64,000 nucleotides of DNA from Himantopus leucocephalus (lineage: Eukaryota; Chordata; Aves; Charadriiformes; Recurvirostridae), in the NCBI GenBank assembly GCA_003993805.1, contig RSEF01000026.1, positions 414,315-478,314 of the forward strand, written 5' to 3'. The notes under the pieces are model-generated. The model was not told the DNA's origin. It worked only from the letters and a program-made list of their open reading frames with translations, and searched no databases. The translations under genes were made by a program, and so were the position numbers. Every line of letters starts with the position of its first letter. Positions within the stretch are counted from its first letter, which is position 1. This document shows positions 55,983 through 64,000 of this stretch, piece by piece.

Positions 55983-56548
55983 TGGGGGTTGATCCCAACC
56001 AGCAGTTCAGTACCCACCCAGCTGCTGCTCACTCCCCCAGTGGGCGGGGGGGAAGAATCAGAAGGGCAAAAGTGGAAAACCTCATGGGTCAAGATAAAGA
56101 CAGTTTAATGGGTAAAGCAAAGCTGGGCATGTAAGTGAAGCAAAACAAGGAAATCACTCACTACTTCCCATCAGCAGGCAGGTGCTGAGCCACTTCCAGG
56201 AAAGCAGGGCTTCATCACGCATAACAGTTGCTTGGGAAGACAAATGTCATAACCACAGATTTCCATCCTTTCCTTCTTTCTCCGTAGCTTTTATTGCTGA
56301 GCATGATGTCATATGGATCCTTTTGATCAGTTCAGATCAGCTCTCCCAGCTGCATTCCCTCCCAACTTCACGCATGTCCCCAGCCTACTCCTAGGAGGGG
56401 GCAAAGTGGGAAAAAGATGCTGTGCAAGCACTCTTCAGCAATAGCCACAACAGTGGTGTGTTACCAGCATAGTCACAGATCCAAAACACAGCACCCTGTG
56501 GGCTACTATGAAAAAAATTAACTTCAGCCCAGCCAGAACCAGTTCACA
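55983..56548 (-). mobile_element. Solo LTR of an avian endogenous retrovirus (ERVL-like)
   Basis: The 566-base element begins on the - strand TGTGAACTGGTTCTGGCTGG at 56548 and ends near the left in a TTGGGATCAACCCCCAT stretch. It matches, in the order of its motifs, an LTR family I know from many neoavian genomes: TGACATCATGC with an AATAAA polyadenylation signal (complement at 56290-56295), CGTGATGAAGCCCTGCTTTC, and TTAAACTGTCTTTATCTTGA. I see no internal retroviral genes on either side and no clear target-site duplication, so it is read as a solo LTR. Ends are approximate. Confidence 0.8.
56290..56295 (-). terminator. Polyadenylation signal inside the solo LTR
   Basis: TTTATT on the + strand is AATAAA on the - strand, at the place where this LTR family has its signal. 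It faces against LGR6 transcription, so it should not end LGR6 transcripts. Confidence 0.6.
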
Positions 56549-58325
56549 CCTCCATCGATTTGCCAGACTCCAGCATCCACCCGCTTGTACTTCTCTCTGG
56601 CAGGTTTTTGCAGGCTGGTGTGGAGGTCAAGGCTCTGTTCCCAGATCCTGTTATGACTGCATGAATTCATGGCCACAGCCACGTTAAAATCATCCTTTAT
56701 TTAATCCCATTGTTTGTCTTGATCTTCTAGATCATTGTTGCTGTTGCAGGCAGGATTCTGCTAAATCTTGATAAATCAATCCAATCCTGATAAATGAACC
56801 CAATTTATTCACTTTATATCCATTTTTTTCTGTAATGTTGTTCATCAGTTATGTGACCTCCTCCCTGACCATGTTACTCACAACTCTTTGGAGGCAGGAA
56901 GGCAATAGTTACATCCTGTAGCTCCAGTCCCACAGTCTTTCCCACAGTCCCACACAACTGGTTACAGCACAAGCCTTCTTGGACAGGACCCATCCGTACC
57001 ATGATTTTTCTAAAGGTCCAGATAACAATTACTGGCTAGTTATCACATTCTTCTGCCTGGCAGATGTGAGAGACTGTCTGGGAAGTTTTGTGTCTCAGGT
57101 CAGACTTGGTGAGATCAGAAGGTTTCAAAGGTGCTTTGAGCTGTCCTAGCTGCTCCTGTTCTCTGCTACAGTTTGAACTTTCACCAGACCCAACAGGTTC
57201 ATGATTAGACCTAGAAGGGCTTTTGGCTATCCTATGACTTCAAGTTATCTTGGCAGGGGAGTGGTCTGTCCTAGCTGCAGGACAGATCAGCACATGCTGG
57301 AGTCCCACTCCCTCAGCACATGGGGGAGTCCTACGGCTGTACCTGTTACCCATTATTTCTCTCACAATCCTGCTTGTTTCAAAGTTGACCATTCCTTCTT
57401 GGCTAGCCCAGGTCTTAGATAAGCCACAGACCTCCAGGTCTGGGACCACTGGTCTCCGTAGCCTGAAGTGGAGCTCCAGGTTGCTTTGTTGTGAGATTAA
57501 GACCCTCAGGAGAGAGAACAGTAGGAGATATGTTGCTATATTACCCAAGCCATGCATCATCAAGCAGACCTGAGAGGACACCTGTCTTTGCCCTGGACTA
57601 GCACTGACATTCCTATGTTAAGCACTGGAGGTGCTCAAGCAGATACAGAATGCACATTTCACAGCAGCTGAGGTCAGCCTTGTCATAGCTGGGCCCGATG
57701 GAGGATCAGACCATGACAGCCATACTTGGCAGATCACCTCGAAAGCCAGAACCCGTCCATCAGAAGCCCTTTCCCAGAGGAGAATCAGAGCTTGGCTACG
57801 GTCCTGCACTGTAGAGCTGTTAGAGATGCCAGGCACATTCACTACCCGCTCAGGGAATGGAGACCAAGAAAGCCAACTGCTCAGCATTCTCCTCAAACGC
57901 AGATGCCAAGCTTTTGGAAAAGGAGCCTCCATGGAGGTCAGGGTTGAGTGATGGCCACATGAGTCTTTACCCAGTGAGGCAACTGTGGCCAATGTAGCAG
58001 GAGCTCATGGTAAGAGAAGGTACAGGGAACAGCAGAGTGCCCTCCCTCCTTGTCTCAGCCGGCTGCGTGGTACCTGCAGTGATGGAGGTGCTGTATGCCT
58101 GGCTTTTAAACTTCCCTTGGCCTGATGCTACCTGGGACTTCCCCGCTTTGCATACAACAGGTGTGAACAGATCCCTGTTTGCCCCATGGACTTTGGAGTG
58201 GTGGGGCTGGAGAAGGTGTAGCTCTCATCAACCTGGATCCTGCCATCGTCCCTGGACCTCCACTTTGCTTGTCTTCTCCATGCCAGGGAAGGTGTTTCAC
58301 TGCACACATTGAATTCCTTAATTCA

Positions 58326-58371
58326 ATTTAAGGTCCCTTCCAACTCTAACCATTCTATGATTCTATGATTA
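58326..58371 (+). mobile_element. CR1 3' terminal fragment, sense
   Basis: AAGGTCCCTTCCAACTCTAA followed by ATTCTATGATTCTATGATT, the diagnostic CR1 end with two octamer repeats. Only about 46 bases remain; the bases upstream do not look like CR1. Confidence 0.88.
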
Positions 58372-59860
58372 AACAGTGCCCACCACACGTTCCCTGAGAA
58401 AGGGCTGTTTCCCGGAGATGGATCCTGGCAGCACTGGGCTGTCAGATATTGTCATCTTGGGATATTGCCGGCTTTTAGTTGTTGCTCATGCTGGTGCAAC
58501 TTGTCTGGACAGGACAGATGATACTTCAGTGCATGAGCAGAGGGAGTGTCATTGAGTCACCCGCAGGGCATCTGATTTCCAGACGTGGCCCACGCATTTC
58601 ACTGCCTTTCTCGCAGGAAACGGGGCCACAGGTGCTGGGGTCATCCCTTTGTCAATCCATATCCAAAAATGGAGGGAGCAGGGCTGGTACTCAGGGCTTT
58701 CCACTGGAACAGCATCCATTGCCAGCAGGCAAAAGTTCCCACATGCTGCAGCTGCCAGGGAGCTGGGAGCAAAAGTCATTGATGGGAGGTCCTCTCTCCT
58801 TCGTGTGGAGCAACATCTGTGTCAGTTCTCTACCTGGAGCTGTGGGGAAGAGAGAGAGAACAGCAGGAGCAACCTGACCCTGCAGTAGGGAGGGTCCTTG
58901 GCAGCTGTCTCCAGCTAAGAGCCCCTGCACGTCCCCTCTTGCTGGCTGTACTTGGTGCCAGTGTCCCTCAAGCACTGGGCGGGCGATGGCCAGGACTCTG
59001 GAGACCCAGAGTGCATGTGGCATTATGCATATGAGGACACATTGCCACAGCCCCAGCAAGGAGGTCCCAGTCCCTTCTCCAGGTCAGGGTATGGATTAGG
59101 CACAAACTACCTCACACAAGGGTCCTGCCTCCCACCCCTGTTCTGCCCCCTTGCTGTCCCACACAGCTTGCCCTCTAGCAGGACCAGGGAAGGTGCAGGG
59201 TGGGAGCCCCATCTGCTGCTCAAGCCACTGAGAAGAGCTGAGTAAAACCAGCACTGGGCGCTCAGGCATTGGTCCAGCATATGGCAGCCAGAGGTGGGAG
59301 GTTTGCACAAGTTCTGCTTATGATTTCCCAATCTGGGAGAGCATAGGGGAATGTTGGGCCTGCCCATAGAGCTTGGCCATTGCCAGGGTAAACCCCCACA
59401 GTTTAAATACTCCCTGTAATTAATGAACCTTCCCATTAAGTGTCACAATGGAACAATTCATTATTACTGATGTGTGCAGGCTCTGCATTCCTCTGGCTCT
59501 GCTGCCTCCTACAAGAATGTGGAGACTGATTTAAACAGATGAACCCATCTCATCTGCATTGTCTTTGGTGATGTGCTAATTCCAGGTAATGTTCTCCAAG
59601 TCTTTGGCATTTACCTGCTTCTTAATCCTCCACATCCACCAGCTTCCAGGTACTGCAGCCAAGTGGATTTGCACTGGATCACATCTGTCAAAAAAAAAAA
59701 GGAATTAGAAACTCTCAGCTTGAGGGTCACTTAACTGTTCACACCACAGCAACCAGCAGGGATGTCAAAACACAAACTTTCACTCCACCAAGTGTGAGCA
59801 GTCAAACTGATTTCTGCTGTTGAAAGCTTCTGTTTTCCTCATAAAATTCTCATTGACTTA

Positions 59861-61303
59861 ATGCTGTCTGTGAGTTTTCTCAGTATAAATCAATTGTCTC
59901 TCTTGCAGCCATCTGGGGGTAAGTTCCCAGAGTGGCACCATTGAGAACCTGGTGGGATGGAGGTAAGTGCTGTCCCAGTGTCAGCACTTGCAGACAGAGG
60001 TGGACAGACCTGGGTGAGCTGGTGGATGACACAGACCTGCGAGTCTGGGGCAGGGTTTACTGGAGGAAGGCAGAACAACAATCTGTGACCATAGCAAGGA
60101 GCTGTGTCCCAGCAATAGCTTTCTTTCCTCTACCTGGAGGGCACTGTGCCCGGGACAGAGCAAGGTCACCTGTTAACAGTGTGCATCCGGTGGAAAGGGA
60201 ATTCTGCTCTCATGCCATTCCGCACCCATCCAGTACAGAGCTGGGCCTTGCCTGTCTGGCTTGCTCTCTGGTAAGGGAGGTGCAAGCTCTGAAAACCACA
60301 GATGTAGTGGGCTAGCCCAGCACAGAGGCTAGAGACCTGCCAACCACAGGGACCATGGTACTTTGGCAACCTCAAGATTGGGTGGATCTGCTTTAGCTCT
60401 GTGTTCCCATCTCAATTCCCAGATTTATCCTGGAGACAACAGAATGAGTCACTGCTGTGATTTCCTCAGTGGACTGTGATTGTGTCAGGGCTATTCCCCA
60501 GATGTGATTTTATCTGTGGGATTTATCTCTTTTGCTTATGTTCCACTCATTCTGACTATAGAGGATGGCTCCCTGGTTAATGCATGTGCTCAGGGCAGAA
60601 GTGACTACCCCATGATTTCATTAGGTCTACCTATGTGCAGGAGCTCATGGGCCCTACAAGGTGGCCTGAGTGCCCGTCCTTTGAAAGGCACAGCTAAGCA
60701 CCGGCTTTCCTGGCAGAGACTGCTCATGTAGGCAGCAAGCAGTTCACCTTCCTCATTTACAACTGTTTTAAAGGTCTCTAGTCTGTTCATCTGTATAAGA
60801 AGCTGGAAAGGGAAAAAACCTACAAGAACCCATCTGACACTCTCACACTGTGCTGTGGGTCTCCACTGTTGGGACTCTCTAGAGTCTGAGCCTCTCTACT
60901 GAAGCAACCACTGAAACCAGAACAAAATGGAAACAGAATATTTTTTCCAGAAAGAAATAAGGTCTATGGGAGAGCAAAAGACTGGATTAGTGTTCAAAGC
61001 AGGAAGCATTAAGGAGTGCATAGGCAGAGTTTTGAGAAACTGTTGACAGCTGAGTGTATGAAGCTTTTGGGATAGTTATATAAGCGTCTCATTATTTATC
61101 ACATAGGTATACAATTATTGGAGAGGGGTTCCCCAGGAAGTGGAGCCTGCATAGAGACACCGTACCTATCTACCATGGCATGGCCTAGATTTCTCAGTGT
61201 CTGCTGGATGGAGGATTTCCATGAGATTTCAGTGGCTGTCCAGGAGTTCTCCAATGTGAATAACTCCCAAACCAAAAAAAATGCTGTCTATGAGTTTTCT
61301 CAG
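59861..61303 (+). repeat. Two copies of a 23-base word, 1.4 kb apart
   Basis: ATGCTGTCTGTGAGTTTTCTCAG at 59861-59883 recurs with one change (A for G) at 61281-61303. The bases on either side of each copy differ. This span marks the two copies; the sequence between them is not repeated. Confidence 0.6.
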
Positions 61304-64000
61304 AATCCAGTATTTCTTGGATTTCACTTGGGTGACTTCGGAGGGTCACCATCCTAGATTAGAGGGAGTGGAATGCTTTTTCAAATGTCTCTTCATGGAG
61401 ATTAATGAAAGACTGGAAGAACTCAAAGCTGCAAAGATGTAATTTATTGGGTCAATCTGAGCAGAAATTGTGAAAGGCTCCCCACAAAAACAACAGTTAA
61501 ATTTTTAGATGGGAGTGAAGTTTGTAGGTGTTTTGTCTAGACTGTCTCTCCTTTTGATGGAGTTGGAGACTCCCAACAATGAAAATCTGGCTGGGCTTTA
61601 AAGACTTCCTTTGATTTTTCCAGAAAGAACTGTAATCCCAGTACATAGTCTGGCCTATCTGAGCAATCTGGTCCTTTGTAATTTAGTGCAACTGAGAGTG
61701 AAATCATTGATAGACCTCAACTTGCCAGTCCAGACAGCTGTACAGATGAATGAATGTAGGAATGCTATGGAAATTGTGCAAGCAGGATAAAAGATACCCA
61801 CTCATCCAGACAGTACAAGCCTAGCCATCGTCCCACAGCTTAGTTTATTTTCTTTATTTATCCACTAATTTACAGTGAATATGCAACAGTGAATAACTCT
61901 TTTGTTCCCAATAGGATAAGAAGTTCTTTCCAAAACATGGGTGAAATCTGAGGCTTTCAGTCATAAATCACAGTAGGCAGCAAGTCTACAAGTTAAGAAA
62001 AGCTGAGCTGATTCATAATAGTAGGAGGGTAGGTGCGGGGTAGAAGGTGTATTGTCTTAATTAGGCTCATTAAATAAGCCAAAAAGAAGCTGTTCTGATT
62101 CCCTGGAGGTAGGAAATGTAAGCTTGCATCAAAAATGTAAGCTAAAGAAAGAGCTTTGCAATTAAAGATGCAGGGGCATCACTAGTTCTACAGCCTTGAT
62201 ATATTTGCAGGGTTCAGCATATGTAATACACTCCCGGGCATCCCCAGGCATGGCAGGCTAGTTAAAAAGAATATGGTGAGAAGCTTATAATCCCTGAACA
62301 ACCTACGGTGTCAGAAACGTGGCTTGCTCAGACCTTGAACCAAACAGCCCCTTATGGGCTTACAGCTGTCTCCTAGCCAGAGTAAACAATCTCATGTTTG
62401 CATGTTGTGTGGGTACCTTGCTGTGGTTGAAGACTATGAGCCATGTGTAGGCAAAATCATCTTTAGGGTGGCTGAAGGACTTAAACAGGTTACATTGGTG
62501 AACGCCAGGTGGTTTTAAAACTGATCTCTAGGACTACAGACCAGAGCTGGCTAGCTTGTGCTTTTAATATAAAGCCAGCTTTTCCCACCTTCCCAACTGG
62601 CCAGAATGCAAGATGGTGAAACAAAATATGACAATCAGGAAACAAAGTGGGTTAACAGTGGTTGAGCCTTGCAGTCATGGTGCTTTAGCCTCCTCAGTGT
62701 TCCCATCCCGACTGGGCAGGAGTGTCTCTGCTGCAGGTAGCTCTTCAATAGCAGCTTGAACTCAACTAGCATCAGTCAGTAAAAATAGCTTGTGTAGGGA
62801 GGAAGCTGTGGTTGAAAGATCTTTAACTGAGCTACCACTACTCCTCCAGCACAATGAGAAACATCTGCTTTAACAAAGAACTGATGGGAAGGGTCTGTGT
62901 GTATTATGAATAGGACAATTATAAAAACCTGTTTAAAACTATCGTGTATTTCCTCAGCAACCAGGGTGTGATTTATCTCCACCTAAAACGCATACCTAAA
63001 ATAGGCTGTATGAATCACACAGTAAAAGGACTTGTTTCTTTTAATGGGACTATAAAGGGAATCCAAAGTCTAGCTCAGACATAGATATGTGCATTGTAGG
63101 CATCTAAACTGAGGTGGTGAGATTCAAACGTCCCCCTCTTTAATAAGTCCAGGAATGGGAAGATCATTTGGTGAAGTCTTTAATTAATTGGTGATAAAAG
63201 CTAATGAAGCTAAGAAAGCACCGAAACCTAGTAACTGTCTTTGGCGGGGCCAAGTCTGTGATTTCTCAGAGTTCATTTCCATTGCCTCTGGGGAGGTGAA
63301 GAAGCCCAAGATTTCAATGGAAGACCTTTCAGAATTTCACCTCTCTCATTTGGCATATAAGTTTGTGACAACCCAAATACTCTGGGACTGATTTTACAAG
63401 CTGCTCAGGTTGGTTCATGCCCTCTGAAAAAAATAATGCTGTTGTCCAAGAGTATTATTATAAAGGAATCTAGTAAATCTCTAAAAAATATAATTAAAAA
63501 TTTTGCAGGTAACTTCAGCATTAGATAGTACAAAGGGCATGACCAAATATTCAAAGTGTCTGTCTCTGGTCCAAAAGATCATTTTCGTTTTATCTTCTGA
63601 GAATTCTCTTGCCAAACTTCAGACGTCTCTGAGTTGCAGTTTTGTAAAGACATTCTCTGCAATCTAATTTTCAAGATCAAGAGTAATGGATGTCTTTTCT
63701 CACAACTGTCTTACCTGATTTCCAAAACATTCATGTATGATGGAAATAAGCCATCCTACTTGCACACAAAAAGAATGTAAGGACACCTGTGGCAAAACTG
63801 AGGGATATACAAACCATCTGGCTGGCCTTCAGAGGTGTTCTCCAAGTGCTTTCATGCTGGCTCTTGACAATGGATAAAGGAACCCAAATCTGGCTCCCAG
63901 GGCCACAGTGGTCATCTGCCCAAAGCGAGGGTGGAGGGGAGACGCATTGTGTCTCCATAACCAAGTATTGTATTGGCATAACAAGTACTTGTTTTCTAAC

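Larger units (their letters stand above)
39024..64000 (+). other. LGR6: LGR6 intron 1, 5' part
   Basis: From the donor at 39024 to the end of the window. The next exon should encode a 24-residue LRR unit starting D-L-S-M-N-N; I found no such exon, so intron 1 is at least 25 kb. Apart from the repeats listed separately, the stretches 39024-43207, 43559-49844, 50026-51094, 51229-53023, 53399-55982, 56549-58325 and 58372-64000 hold nothing I can name. The last 5 kb are AT-richer. Large first introns of this receptor family often carry enhancers (inference). Confidence 0.75.

Noticed and set aside
57618..57992. Overlapping open frames on both strands (124 and 106 codons) that looked coding
   Set aside because: No domain recognised on either strand and no retroviral motif, although it lies about 1 kb from the solo LTR; most likely chance.
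39024..64000. Second LGR6 exon within the window
   Set aside because: No 72-base exon encoding an LRR unit beginning DLSMNN and flanked by AG and GT was seen; the exon probably lies beyond the window.

Overview
This window is nuclear DNA of a bird. The evidence is a set of CR1 retroposon 3' ends with the typical repeated octamer tail (about 53024, 58326 and, degraded, 43208) and a solo long terminal repeat of a kind I recognise from many non-galliform birds (about 55983-56548). Genes are split into short exons with GT-AG introns, so almost every open frame longer than an exon is spurious. The species cannot be named from the sequence. I did not find a novel biological system; the interest lies in the structure of one large receptor phosphatase gene.

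Region 1-30450 holds, on the + strand, all but the 5' end of PTPRV (receptor-type protein tyrosine phosphatase V, OST-PTP). I could place 36 coding exons. They join without a frame break or an internal stop into 6422 coding bases (about 2140 residues) ending at a TAG at 29876-29878. In order they encode fifteen fibronectin type III (FN3) repeats, one per exon, a membrane-proximal ectodomain, one transmembrane helix, an apparently active phosphatase domain D1, a linker, and a second phosphatase domain D2 that keeps the cysteine but has lost the other catalytic elements. The 3' UTR ends at an AATAAA at 30430-30435. The signal peptide and any earlier FN3 exons lie upstream of the window.

Region 30451 to about 38400 is intergenic and I recognise no gene or repeat in it. 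Region 38376-39023 holds a probable promoter and the first coding exon of LGR6 (R-spondin receptor), also on the + strand. The PTPRV-LGR6 adjacency matches the human order, where PTPRV is a pseudogene (PTPRVP) beside LGR6.

Region 39024-64000 is the 5' part of LGR6 intron 1, at least 25 kb long. I did not find the second LGR6 exon. This intron carries CR1 fragments, old MIR-like SINE relics, a TTA microsatellite and an antisense solo LTR; the rest is unannotated single-copy-looking sequence.
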